Source of the DNA: Massilia psychrophila
GTDB lineage: Bacteria; Pseudomonadota; Gammaproteobacteria; Burkholderiales; Burkholderiaceae_D
Assembly (NCBI RefSeq): GCF_002760665.1
Contig: NZ_PDOB01000008.1
Location: forward strand, 1 to 64,000
Length of the DNA stretch: 64,000 bases
Reading direction: 5' to 3'
Part shown: one piece after another, positions 26,999 to 35,297 of the stretch
Layout of the letters: every line of letters starts with the position of its first letter
Numbering within the stretch: the stretch's first letter is position 1
Program-made: the position numbers and the translations under genes
The notes under the pieces: model-generated
The model's database searches: none
What the model saw: only the letters and a program-made list of their open reading frames with translations
Told to the model about the DNA's origin: nothing

Positions 26999-28267
26999 AT
27001 GAAAATCCTGGTAGTCGGCTCTGGTGGCCGTGAACACGCACTGGCCTGGAAACTGGCCCAATCGGAGCGCATCCAGATGGTGTATGTCGCGCCCGGCAAC
27101 GGCGGCACGGCGCGCGACGGCCGGCTCGTCAACGTCGACCTAACCGACCCGGCGCAACTGGCCGACTTCGTCGTCGCCGAGCACGTCGCCTTTACCGTCG
27201 TCGGCCCCGAAGTGCCGCTGGCGGCGGGCATCGTCAACCTGTTTCGCGCCCGCGGCCTGAAAATTTTCGGGCCGACGAAAGAAGCGGCGCAGCTGGAAAG
27301 CTCGAAGGATTTCGCCAAGGCCTTCATGCAGCGCCACGGCATTCCGACCGCCGCCTACAAAACTTTTTCCGACGTCGCTCAAGCCCACGCCTACATCGAT
27401 GCGCAAGGCGCGCCCATCGTCATCAAGGCCGACGGCCTGGCCGCCGGCAAGGGCGTGGTCGTCGCGATGACGCTGCAGGAAGCGCACGACGCGGCCGACC
27501 TGATGCTGCTCGATAACCGCCTCGGCGACGCCGGCGCGCGCATCGTCGTCGAAGAATTTTTGGCCGGCGAAGAAGCGAGCTTCATCGTCATGTGCGACGG
27601 CAAACACGTCCTGCCACTGGCCACCAGCCAGGACCACAAGCGCCTGAAAGACCACGACGAAGGCCCCAACACCGGCGGCATGGGCGCTTATTCGCCGGCG
27701 CCGATCGTCACCCCGGAGATGCATGCGCGCGTGATGCGCGAGGTCATCAACCCGACCATCAACGGCATGGCCAAGGACGGCACTGTCTTCACCGGCTTCC
27801 TGTACGCCGGCCTGATGATCGACGCCCAGGGCAATCTGAAGACGCTCGAATTCAACTGCCGCATGGGCGACCCGGAAACACAGCCGATCATGGCGCGCCT
27901 GAAGAGCGACCTGGTCAGCGTGATGGAGCACGCCATCAACGGCACGCTCGATACGGTCGAACTGGAATGGGACCGCCGTACCGCGGTGGGCGTGGTGATG
28001 GCCGCTCCTGGCTACCCGGACAACGCGCGCAAGGGCGACGTCATCGACGGCATCCCGGCTGAAACGCCGGAGTGCGTCACCTTCCATGCCGGCACCACGA
28101 TCGTGGACGGCACGCTGCAGACCAACGGCGGGCGCGTGCTGTGCGTCGTGGGGCTGGGCGACAGCATCAAGACGGCGCAGAAGCAGGCGTACGAAACAGT
28201 CGACAAGATCCGCTTCAATGGCGCGCAGTTCAGGCGCGATATCGGGTGGCGGGGATTGAAGCATTGA
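26999..28267 (+). CDS. purD: Phosphoribosylamine-glycine ligase
   Basis: A 422-residue ATP-grasp enzyme catalysing the second step of purine synthesis (phosphoribosylamine + glycine + ATP to GAR). It begins MKILVVGSGGREHALAWKL, the family signature. The ATP-grasp core shows IKADGLAAGKGVVVA, the acidic loop EFLAGEEASFI and the metal ligands FNCRMGDPETQ. The C-terminal domain ends WRGLKH. Full length, with a short 7-nt gap after yebC suggesting cotranscription. Confidence 0.97.
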   Translation: MKILVVGSGGREHALAWKLAQSERIQMVYVAPGNGGTARDGRLVNVDLTDPAQLADFVVAEHVAFTVVGPEVPLAAGIVNLFRARGLKIFGPTKEAAQLESSKDFAKAFMQRHGIPTAAYKTFSDVAQAHAYIDAQGAPIVIKADGLAAGKGVVVAMTLQEAHDAADLMLLDNRLGDAGARIVVEEFLAGEEASFIVMCDGKHVLPLATSQDHKRLKDHDEGPNTGGMGAYSPAPIVTPEMHARVMREVINPTINGMAKDGTVFTGFLYAGLMIDAQGNLKTLEFNCRMGDPETQPIMARLKSDLVSVMEHAINGTLDTVELEWDRRTAVGVVMAAPGYPDNARKGDVIDGIPAETPECVTFHAGTTIVDGTLQTNGGRVLCVVGLGDSIKTAQKQAYETVDKIRFNGAQFRRDIGWRGLKH

Positions 28268-28271
28268 GCTA

Positions 28272-28347
28272 GGGGTCAGACCCCGGTCGAGGTGGTGCCT
28301 GCAACTCCGGGGTCAGACCCCCAACTGAACCAGCGGGGTCTGACCCC
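28272..28347. repeat. Three GGGGTCAGACCCC copies, two forming a hairpin
   Basis: The near-palindromic 13-mer lies at 28272-28284 and 28309-28321 in direct orientation and at 28335-28347 inverted. The second and third copies are exact reverse complements with a 13-base loop, so the RNA can fold into a long GC stem between purD and hemF. It may act as a terminator or mRNA-stabilising element; there is no T run. Confidence 0.7.
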
Positions 28348-28420
28348 TCCGGTCCATATCATAAAACCCACCGTCAGTGTACAATCTGTCCTCACTTTTT
28401 TAATCCCCGAACCCCGCCCG

Positions 28421-29332
28421 ATGTCATCCCCCTCCCCTCTCGCCGTCAAGGCTTGGCTGCTCGACCTGCAATCGCGTATCGTGCAGGCGCTCGAAGGCGT
28501 CGACGGCAAGCCGTTTGCGCGCGACGAATGGCAGCGGCCCGAGGGCGGCGGCGGCATCTCGCGCCTGATCGAGGACGGCAACGTGTTCGAGCGCGGCGGC
28601 GTCAACTTCTCGCACGTCACCGGCGCCAGCCTGCCGCCCTCGGCCGCGGCCGCGCGTCCCGAGCTGGTCGGGCGCGCGTGGGAAGCGATGGGCGTCTCGC
28701 TGGTGCTTCATCCGCGCAACCCATATGCGCCGACGGTGCACATGAACGTGCGCTTTTTCGAAGCGGTCGCCGAAGGACTGGAGCCGGTCTGGTGGTTCGG
28801 CGGCGGGATGGACCTGACGCCTTACTACGGCTTCAATGAGGACGCGCGCCACTTCCACCAGGCCTGCCACGATGCGCTCGCGCCCTTCGGCGGCGCGCTG
28901 CACGAGCGCTTCAAGGCCTGGTGCGACCAGTATTTTTACATCAGGCACCGCAAGGAGCCGCGCGGCGTCGGCGGCGTCTTTTTTGACGACTTCAACGAAG
29001 CCGGCTTCGACCAGAGCTACGCGATGACGCAAAGCGTGGGCGACGCCTTCCTGCTGGCCTACCTGCCGATCCTGCAGCGCCGCGAAGGCACGCCGTACGG
29101 CGAGCGCGAACGCGACTTCCAGGCCTACCGGCGCGGCCGTTACGTCGAGTTCAACCTGGTGTGGGATCGCGGCACGCTGTTCGGCCTGCAGTCGGGCGGG
29201 CGCACCGAGGCGATCCTGATGTCGATGCCGCCGATCGTCAAATGGCGCTACGACTGGCATCCGGAACCGGGCAGCGCCGAAGCGGCGCTGTACTCGGACT
29301 TCTTGGTGCATAAAGACTGGCTGGCGACGTGA
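28421..29332 (+). CDS. hemF: Oxygen-dependent coproporphyrinogen III oxidase
   Basis: A 303-residue aerobic haem-synthesis enzyme decarboxylating two propionates of coproporphyrinogen III. Signature blocks are [17 protein letters not shown] (97-113), [28 protein letters not shown] and the end [16 protein letters not shown] 28421 is the only start in frame with the family N-terminus. The stop overlaps the GTG start of nadD by 4 nt (GTGA), so translation is coupled. Confidence 0.97.
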   Translation: MSSPSPLAVKAWLLDLQSRIVQALEGVDGKPFARDEWQRPEGGGGISRLIEDGNVFERGGVNFSHVTGASLPPSAAAARPELVGRAWEAMGVSLVLHPRNPYAPTVHMNVRFFEAVAEGLEPVWWFGGGMDLTPYYGFNEDARHFHQACHDALAPFGGALHERFKAWCDQYFYIRHRKEPRGVGGVFFDDFNEAGFDQSYAMTQSVGDAFLLAYLPILQRREGTPYGERERDFQAYRRGRYVEFNLVWDRGTLFGLQSGGRTEAILMSMPPIVKWRYDWHPEPGSAEAALYSDFLVHKDWLAT

Positions 29333-30015
29333 CCGCATGCGTCGCACTGCTGGGAGGCAGTTTCGACCCGGTTCATCGCGGCCACGTGGCGCTGGCCGCA
29401 CTGTTTGGCGCGCTGCTTCACCCCGACCAGCTGCGCGTCGTCCCGGCCGGCAATCCATGGCAGAAAACCGGGCTGAAGGCGAGCGCCGGCGAGCGCATCG
29501 CGATGATCGAACTGGCGTTTCGCGAAGCAGGGCTGGACGTCATGGTCGACCGCCAGGAGATCGATCGCAGTAAAGGTAACGATGGAGACAACGGCGGCGG
29601 CGCGCCGACCTACACCATCGACACACTGCGCCAGCTGCGCGCCGAACTGGGGCCCGCCGCATCGATCGTGTTCCTGGTCGGCGCCGACCAGCTGCCGCAG
29701 CTTGACAGCTGGCGCGACTGGCGCGCGCTGTTCGACTACGCCCATATCGGCGTCGGCGCGCGGCCCGGATATTCGCTGGCGCTGACGCAAGCACAATTGC
29801 CCAGCGCCGTCGCGCAAGAAATTGAAACACGCCAGGGGAGCCTGGAACAGCTACGTACTACACCGTCCGGCAGGGTTTTCCTGGCCGAGGCGCTGGCAGT
29901 GGACATCTCAGCCACCCAGATTCGTGCTGCGCTACAACGTGGAGAGCAGGTAAATTCGCTTATCTCCCCGGTAGTGCTAGACTACATTCAACAACATAAT
30001 TTATACAAAGCCTAA
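29329..30015 (+). CDS. nadD: Nicotinate-nucleotide adenylyltransferase
   Basis: A 228-residue enzyme of NAD synthesis transferring AMP to nicotinate mononucleotide. The nucleotidyltransferase motif [11 protein letters not shown] is at residues 9-19. Further blocks are [13 protein letters not shown] and the C-terminal [11 protein letters not shown]. The start is GTG overlapping the hemF stop. The stop TAA shares its last A with the ATG of rsfS (TAATG). Confidence 0.95.
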   Translation: MTACVALLGGSFDPVHRGHVALAALFGALLHPDQLRVVPAGNPWQKTGLKASAGERIAMIELAFREAGLDVMVDRQEIDRSKGNDGDNGGGAPTYTIDTLRQLRAELGPAASIVFLVGADQLPQLDSWRDWRALFDYAHIGVGARPGYSLALTQAQLPSAVAQEIETRQGSLEQLRTTPSGRVFLAEALAVDISATQIRAALQRGEQVNSLISPVVLDYIQQHNLYKA

Positions 30016-30722
30016 TGGATATTAAAAAACTGCAAACCCTCGTCGTTGACGCACTCGAGGACGTCAAAGGCCAGGACATCACCGTATTCGACACGGTACA
30101 CCTGACCAGCCTGTTCGACCGCATCGCCGTCGTTTCCGGCACCTCGAACCGCCAGACCAAGGCGCTTGCCGCCTCGGTGCGCGACAAGGTCAAAGACGCC
30201 GGCGGCGACGTCATCGGCATGGAAGGTGAAGACACCGGCGAATGGGTACTGGTCGACCTGGGCGACATGGTCGTCCACATCATGCAGCCGGCAATCCGCC
30301 AGTACTACCGTCTTGAAGAAATCTGGGGCGACAAGCCGGTCAAGCTCGGCGCCGCCAAGCGCAAGGGCACCCTTGAGGCGTCCGAGGTCAAGGAGTCGGC
30401 CGCCAAGCCGAAGTCGAAGCACCTCGCCTCGACCCAGGAAGCGCCGGAAGTCAAGCCGGTCAACGAGCGCAAGCCCGCAGCGAAAAAAGCAGCGGCCAAG
30501 AAAGCCGTCGCCGCCAAGAAGCCAGCGGTCAAGAAGGCCTCGAAAGCAGTCGGCAAAGTGGTGAAAATCGCGCCGACCAAGACCGAAGTGGCAGCCGTCA
30601 AGGCGCTCAAGGCGCAGCCGGCCAAGCGCGTTGCCGCGGTCAAGGCAGCCAAGCCTGCGGCCGACGCCGTGCCGGAAAAAAAGGTCATCAAGCGGGTCGC
30701 CAAAAAAGCCGTCGAGCAGTAA
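30015..30722 (+). CDS. rsfS: Ribosomal silencing factor RsfS with long Lys/Ala-rich tail
   Basis: A 235-residue protein. Residues 1 to about 115 are the RsfS/DUF143 domain that binds uL14 and blocks subunit joining in stationary phase ([48 protein letters not shown]). The remaining 120 residues are a basic low-complexity tail of repeated Lys-Lys-Ala and Ala-Ala-Lys runs, resembling a histone-H1-like tail. Most RsfS proteins are about 105-125 residues, so the tail doubles the protein. It overlaps nadD by one base. Confidence 0.93.
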   Translation: MDIKKLQTLVVDALEDVKGQDITVFDTVHLTSLFDRIAVVSGTSNRQTKALAASVRDKVKDAGGDVIGMEGEDTGEWVLVDLGDMVVHIMQPAIRQYYRLEEIWGDKPVKLGAAKRKGTLEASEVKESAAKPKSKHLASTQEAPEVKPVNERKPAAKKAAAKKAVAAKKPAVKKASKAVGKVVKIAPTKTEVAAVKALKAQPAKRVAAVKAAKPAADAVPEKKVIKRVAKKAVEQ

Positions 30723-30726
30723 ATCC

Positions 30727-31197
30727 GTGCAGCTCATTATCGCTGCGGTCGGCCACAAGATGCCGGCCTGGATCGAGACCGGGTTTGTTGAGTACACCAA
30801 GCGCATGCCGCCCGAGCTGCGCGTCGTACTCAAGGAAATCAAGCCGGTCGAGCGTTCCGGCAGCAAGACCGCCGCCACCGCGATGGCGCTCGAGCGCGAG
30901 CGCATCGAACAAGCGCTGCCGAAGAACGTGCGCATCATCGCCCTCGATGAGCACGGCCTTGACCTCACCAGCGTCGGCCTGTCGCGGCAGCTGATGCAGT
31001 GGCAGCAGGACGGGCGCGACACCGCCTTCCTGATCGGCGGGGCCGACGGCCTCGATCCGGTATTGAAGGCGAAGGCCGAAGGGCTGATCCGCATCTCGAG
31101 CATGACGCTGCCACACGGCATGGTGCGTGTCATGCTGGCCGAGCAGTTGTACCGGGCGTGGTCGATCACACAAAATCACCCCTATCACCGGGTCTGA
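30727..31197 (+). CDS. rlmH: 23S rRNA pseudouridine-1915 N3-methyltransferase
   Basis: A 156-residue SPOUT methyltransferase modifying pseudouridine 1915 of 23S rRNA. It has the cofactor loop [11 protein letters not shown] and the knot-forming end [18 protein letters not shown] followed by NHPYHRV. The length equals that of E. coli RlmH. The start is GTG at 30727, 4 nt after the rsfS stop. The rsfS-rlmH order is conserved in many bacteria. Confidence 0.96.
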   Translation: MQLIIAAVGHKMPAWIETGFVEYTKRMPPELRVVLKEIKPVERSGSKTAATAMALERERIEQALPKNVRIIALDEHGLDLTSVGLSRQLMQWQQDGRDTAFLIGGADGLDPVLKAKAEGLIRISSMTLPHGMVRVMLAEQLYRAWSITQNHPYHRV

Positions 31198-31219
31198 CCT
31201 ACCCTATTTTTACTTTACG

Positions 31220-31840
31220 ATGAAACTGATCGACAAGAAGATCTACCTGGCCTCAAAAAGCCCGCGGCGGCGCGAGCTGCTGCGCCAGATCGGCGTCGAT
31301 TTCGAGCTGCTGTCGCTGCGCAGCGACGCCGCGCGCGGCGCCGACGTCTCCGAGCTCGAGCTGCCGGGCGAGGCACCGCCTGACTACGTGGCGCGGGTGG
31401 CCAACGAAAAAGCGGCGTTCGCATGGCACGTGGTGCAGTGCCGGCGCTTGCCGGCGCGCCCGGTGCTGGCGGCCGATACCACCGTCGCCCTCGACGGCGA
31501 GATCCTGCACAAGCCGGCCAACCTCGATGAAGCGGTGCGCATGCTCGAACGCCTGTCCGGCCGCACCCACCAGGTGTTGACGTCGGTCGCGGTCCACCAC
31601 AAAAACTTCACCGGGCAGTTCACCCAGGTCTCGCAGGTGCGCTTCGCCACCTTGAGCGCGCAATCGATCAAGGCGTATTGCGTCACGGGCGAGCCGTACG
31701 ACAAGGCCGGCGGCTACGGCATCCAGGGCCTTGCCGCGCTGTTCGTCGAGCACATCGACGGCAGCCATTCCGGCATCATGGGATTGCCGCTGTTCGAGAC
31801 GGCGCAACTGCTGCGGCAGGCGGGGCTGCCGCAGGCTTGA
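31220..31840 (+). CDS. Maf-family nucleoside triphosphate pyrophosphatase (YhdE type)
   Basis: A 206-residue house-cleaning pyrophosphatase. It has the phosphate loop LASKSPRRRELLRQIG, the catalytic segment ADTTVALDGEILHKP and the block YDKAGGYGIQGLA, which marks the YhdE (dTTP/UTP) branch rather than the m7GTP (YceF) branch. ATG 31220 follows the rlmH stop by 22 nt. It probably hydrolyses dTTP, UTP or modified pyrimidine triphosphates. Confidence 0.92.
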   Translation: MKLIDKKIYLASKSPRRRELLRQIGVDFELLSLRSDAARGADVSELELPGEAPPDYVARVANEKAAFAWHVVQCRRLPARPVLAADTTVALDGEILHKPANLDEAVRMLERLSGRTHQVLTSVAVHHKNFTGQFTQVSQVRFATLSAQSIKAYCVTGEPYDKAGGYGIQGLAALFVEHIDGSHSGIMGLPLFETAQLLRQAGLPQA

Positions 31841-31847
31841 TCTTGCT

Positions 31848-31954
31848 GTCGTCTCGCGAACGCGGGACCGCATTACTGCGAAAAATCGTTAGCGCCAAAC
31901 GGCGCCGGCAATTGTGCATCGCGCAAATTGGATCCCCGCATTGGCGCGGACGAC
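31848..31954. repeat. Palindromic dispersed repeat between maf and rng
   Basis: An arm GTCGTCTCGCGAACGCGGG at 31848-31866 faces GGATCCCCGCATTGGCGCGG ACGAC at 31930-31954. It has the same design as the inverted pair at 24.5 kb, with a different 60-base centre. It occupies most of the gap between the two genes. Confidence 0.6.
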
Positions 31955-32017
31955 AAGAAGCGCATGACGCCCCGGATCAGCCCCCCGCCGGACGCGCTCG
32001 CGTGTATCATCGCAGCT

Positions 32018-33481
32018 ATGAACGAAGACATCCTTATCAATATCACGCCCCAGGAAACGCGCGTCGCGCTGATCCTGCAGGGAGCCGTGCAGGAACTGCA
32101 CATCGAACGCACGCTCACGCGCGGGCTGGCCGGTAACGTCTACTTGGGGAAAGTGGTGCGGGTGCTGCCGGGGATGCAATCGGCGTTCATCGACATCGGC
32201 CTGGAGCGCGCCGCTTTCCTGCACGTGGCCGATATCTGGGAAGCGCGCACCCACGACGGCCCGACCGTCGCGCCGACCGCGATCGAAAAAATCCTGTTCG
32301 ACGGCCAGGTGCTGACGGTGCAGGTGATCAAGGATCCGATCGGCACCAAGGGCGCGCGCCTGTCGACCCAGGTCTCGATCGCCGGGCGCATGCTGGTCTA
32401 CCTGCCGCAGGACAGCCACATCGGCATCTCGCAGAAAATCGAAAAGGAGTCCGACCGCGACCGCTTGCGCAACCGCTTGCAAAGCCTGCTGCCGGAGGAA
32501 GAAAAAGGCGGCTACATCGTGCGCACGATGGCCGAGGAAGCGTCCGATACCGACCTCGCCGCCGACGTCGACTACCTGCGCAAGACGTGGGGCGCGATTT
32601 GCCTCGGCGCGCGCACCCGCCCCGCCACCAGCCTGCTGTACCAGGACCTGAACCTGGCCCAGCGCGTGCTGCGCGATTTCGTGCACGACGAGACGGCCAC
32701 CATCCAGGTCGACTCGCGCGAAAACTTCGTGGCGCTGGTCGAATTCGCCAAGGCCTACACCCCGAGCGAAGTGGCGCGCCTGCAGCACTACTCGGGCGAG
32801 CGGCCGCTGTTCGACCTGTACGGCGTGGAAGAAGAAATCCTGCGCGCGCTGGGCCGGCGCGTCGACCTCAAGTCGGGCGGTTACCTGATCGTCGACCAGA
32901 CCGAGGCGATGACGACGATCGACGTCAACACCGGCGGTTTTGTCGGCGGGCGCAATTTCGCCGACACGATTTTCAAGACCAACCTGGAGGCCGCGCAAGC
33001 GATCGCGCGCCAGCTGCGGCTGCGCAACCTGGGCGGCATCATCGTCCTCGACTTCATCGACATGGACAATGCCGAGCACCGCAACGCCGTGCTGACCGAG
33101 CTGAAAAAGACCTTGTCGCGCGACCGCACCAAGGTGTCGGTCAGCTTCTTCTCGGCGCTCGGGCTGGTGGAAATGACGAGGAAGCGCACCCGCGAGTCGC
33201 TCGCCCACATCCTGTGCGAACCGTGCCCGGCTTGCGCCGGCAAAGGCCAGGTCAAGACCAGCCGCACCATCTGCTACGAGATCTTGCGCGAACTGCTGCG
33301 CGAAGCGAAACAGTTCAACCCGCGCGAATTTCGCATCCTCGCCTCGCAAGAAGTGGTCGACCTGTTCCTCGAAGAAGAGTCGCAGCACCTGGCGCTGCTG
33401 GGCGACTTCATCGGCAAGCGGATTTCGCTGCAGGTCGAGAATACGTATCATCAGGAGCAGTACGACGTGATTTTGATGTAG
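32018..33481 (+). CDS. rng: Ribonuclease G
   Basis: A 487-residue endoribonuclease of the RNase E/G family that matures the 5' end of 16S rRNA. Features are an N-terminal S1 domain (YLGKVVRVLPGMQSAFIDIG), the catalytic aspartates in TIDVNTGG and VLDFIDMD, and the zinc-link cysteines in CPACAGKG. ATG 32018 gives the canonical MNEDILINITPQETR. Full length and without the long disordered tail of RNase E. It closes the housekeeping run. Confidence 0.96.
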   Translation: MNEDILINITPQETRVALILQGAVQELHIERTLTRGLAGNVYLGKVVRVLPGMQSAFIDIGLERAAFLHVADIWEARTHDGPTVAPTAIEKILFDGQVLTVQVIKDPIGTKGARLSTQVSIAGRMLVYLPQDSHIGISQKIEKESDRDRLRNRLQSLLPEEEKGGYIVRTMAEEASDTDLAADVDYLRKTWGAICLGARTRPATSLLYQDLNLAQRVLRDFVHDETATIQVDSRENFVALVEFAKAYTPSEVARLQHYSGERPLFDLYGVEEEILRALGRRVDLKSGGYLIVDQTEAMTTIDVNTGGFVGGRNFADTIFKTNLEAAQAIARQLRLRNLGGIIVLDFIDMDNAEHRNAVLTELKKTLSRDRTKVSVSFFSALGLVEMTRKRTRESLAHILCEPCPACAGKGQVKTSRTICYEILRELLREAKQFNPREFRILASQEVVDLFLEEESQHLALLGDFIGKRISLQVENTYHQEQYDVILM

Positions 33482-34130
33482 CGAATTTTCCGCTCAACGC
33501 CTCGTGCTTAAACCAGGTAAATCTACCTTTTCTGTGGCCGCCCGGATCGTATCAGGGCTTCCGGCTTTTCTCTGCAAGCTCGATTGACGCCAGCGTATCG
33601 CGTGCCGCCTGCGACCAACACAAACGAAGTGATCAGCGCGTGCACGCATATTTTTTAAGCCGGTGAATCATCGAAAGTCCCTTGAGTAAATATGTGTTTT
33701 CTAATTTCACCGGAGATTGACTTTCGACGCAGGCGCATGGCGCCGACCCGCATTCTCGACGAGTTGTTAGTGCGCAACTGTCGCCTATTGACACAAGACG
33801 GTGCCAACGAAGCTGTTGCAAAATATAAAAGCTTTGCCACGCCTGGGCTTTTGTTAACACTGAACAACACCGCGATAGTATCGCCGCCGCCAGGCAAAGC
33901 CGCCCGGAGGGCTGTATCCGGCGATGGAAATGCCGCTGCAGATTACCACGATGATCGCCTTGCGATTGCGCGGTTTTGCGCTTGCCGCCAGCCATCAGGA
34001 TGGCAGCGTACGCGGCGCTAACCGGCATAGGTCGCCTTGTATTTTGCGGCCATCTCCGGCTCCGAGCGCGGCCACCCGCGCCGCGTTGTCGAACTGGTCC
34101 CAGGCGAAGGAAAAAGCGTGACCGACAGAA
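33482..34130. other. Non-coding stretch with gene debris
   Basis: No intact gene is present. Only the minus-strand glycosyltransferase trace at 34031-34122 is recognisable. The codon use of the other open frames, such as 33692-34021 on the plus strand, is not gene-like. Confidence 0.5.
34031..34122 (-). pseudogene. Glycosyltransferase fragment
   Basis: About 30 codons on the minus strand read HAFSFAWDQFDNAARVAALG. This matches the nucleotide-sugar-binding end of MGT-type (GT1-like) glycosyltransferases, where DQ-DNAxRVxxLG is conserved. Nothing else of the gene remains. Confidence 0.45.
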
Positions 34131-34146
34131 ATGAATATATATTCAT
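34131..34146. promoter_or_regulatory. 16-bp perfect palindrome upstream of the riboswitch
   Basis: ATGAATATATATTCAT is a perfect palindrome in an AT-rich patch (34130-34270) upstream of the riboswitch. It may be an operator or upstream activating site for the DUF4402 transcription unit. No protein can be named. Confidence 0.35.
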
Positions 34147-34276
34147 AATTCAAAGAAACAAGCGCCGCATTCTATCCAAGATACGCACTTATCATAAGAT
34201 AAATAGTATTGCTTTAGATAAATGAAACTTGCTTTACGAGAAGTAAAATTGTCGGAAAAGTAGTACTATGGCGAGG

Positions 34277-34370
34277 TAACTCGATAATGGCAAACCCGTC
34301 GAAAGCCGGGGACGCAAAACCACTGGTCTAACGGCGTCTGACGCCTATGACGGCAGGGTCGCCGAAAGTG
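34277..34370 (+). ncRNA. Cyclic di-GMP-I (GEMM-I) riboswitch
   Basis: The conserved core is clear: ATGGCAAACC, a short stem capped by a GAAA loop (CCCG-TC-GAAA-GC-CGGG), GGACGCAAAACCA, a second hairpin GGCGTCTGACGCC, then TATGACGGCAGGGTCGCCGA. This is the GEMM-I aptamer, which binds c-di-GMP at the junction of its helices. It lies 100 bases upstream of the DUF4402 gene on the same strand, with a terminator-like hairpin in between. The switch therefore probably controls that gene by transcription termination. Confidence 0.88.
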
Positions 34371-34374
34371 ATCT

Positions 34375-34414
34375 GCGAGGGAGCGTTTTCCCTTGACCTC
34401 GCGCGCCCTTTTTT
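34375..34414 (+). terminator. Riboswitch expression-platform terminator
   Basis: GCGAGG (34375-34380) pairs with CCTCGC (34397-34402), and six T residues follow at 34409-34414. The 5' arm contains CGAG, which could instead pair with CTCG at the 5' side of the aptamer. Ligand binding could thereby decide between termination and read-through. The direction of control (ON or OFF) cannot be read with certainty. Confidence 0.6.
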
Positions 34415-34472
34415 CCGGTTCTGCGTTTCGACGATCGAGGCACCGTCACCACATCGTGGTACGGCTTGATGG

Positions 34473-35054
34473 ATGAACCAGGCGCTGCAAATGAACACCA
34501 ATTTTCACTTCAGCCGCACAAAACGCCCATTGGCGGCGCTTGCCTGCGCCCTGGTCATGGTCACCCAAAGTGTCATGGCCAAGGCCGGAAACGACACGGC
34601 CTTGGCCAGCGCCGCGGTACTGGCCACGCCGGTCGTGGTGACCAAAACCGCTGACCTGTCGTTCGGCAAGTTCGCCGCCGGAACGGCCGGCAGCATCACC
34701 ATCAGCACCAGCGGCACGCGCAGCGTCAGCGGCGGCGTGCTGGCCTTCGCCGACGGCCCCGCCATGACGGCGGCAGCGTTCGTCGTCTCCGGCGCGCCGG
34801 GCGCCGCCTACAGCATCACGCACAGCGGCACCGCGACCTTGTCGCGCCTCGGCGGCGTGGATACGATGTTGATGACAAAATCGAGTGCCGGTGGTGCCGC
34901 TGGTGCCGCCAATGGGACTACCAACGCCGCCCCGGGAAGCGTCTTGAATAACGGTTCCCAGACCATCTACATCGGCGCGACCCTGGACGTTGGTGCGGGC
35001 CAGGCCGGCGGCTCCTACTCCGGCACCCTCGCCGTCACCGTCGAATACAACTAG
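34473..35054 (+). CDS. Secreted DUF4402 protein under riboswitch control
   Basis: A 193-residue exported protein: signal peptide to about residue 37 (MVTQSVMAKA), then a DUF4402 beta-sandwich domain. Markers are TKTADLSFGKFAAG, SGAPGAAYSITHS and the ending GGSYSGTLAVTVEYN. Such domains resemble pilin or surface beta-sandwich subunits, and DUF4402 genes are often near fimbrial genes, but no usher or chaperone is here. ATG 34473 is used; an in-frame ATG at 34491 is possible. Control by c-di-GMP suggests a role in attachment or biofilm (inference). Confidence 0.78.
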   Translation: MNQALQMNTNFHFSRTKRPLAALACALVMVTQSVMAKAGNDTALASAAVLATPVVVTKTADLSFGKFAAGTAGSITISTSGTRSVSGGVLAFADGPAMTAAAFVVSGAPGAAYSITHSGTATLSRLGGVDTMLMTKSSAGGAAGAANGTTNAAPGSVLNNGSQTIYIGATLDVGAGQAGGSYSGTLAVTVEYN

Positions 35055-35149
35055 CCGGCGACTTCCCTTACATTCACTTTACTTCAGCGTGCTTGCTGAG
35101 CGCATTGATGCCGGGGTTTTCCAGCAGCCGTTTTGGCGCGCCATTGCGC

Positions 35150-35284
35150 ACCGCCGGCAGCATGGCCCGCAGCAGCGGCCGCAACGGCCGGGGTCAGGTC
35201 GTATGTCAAGCGCGTGTACTTCTGCTCCGACACCCCGGCCGCGGTCCCGCCGATGCAGAAAAAACAGGCGTCGAAGTCATTTAC
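35150..35284 (-). pseudogene. NAD(P)-binding epimerase-like fragment
   Basis: The minus strand reads NDFDACFFCIGGTAAGVSEQ then KYTRLTYDLTPAVAAAA. This is a middle piece of the Rossmann-fold oxidoreductase family in which DACFFCLGxSSxGxSExxYTRxTYDLT is typical. Only about 45 codons survive, with no start or stop in context. With the glycosyltransferase trace at 34 kb it shows debris on both sides of the riboswitch gene. Confidence 0.5.
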
Positions 35285-35297
35285 GATGTTCCTTCTA

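Noticed and set aside
33692-34021. 109-codon plus-strand frame in the gap after rng
   Set aside because: No domain, poor codon pattern and no start signals; treated as non-coding debris.
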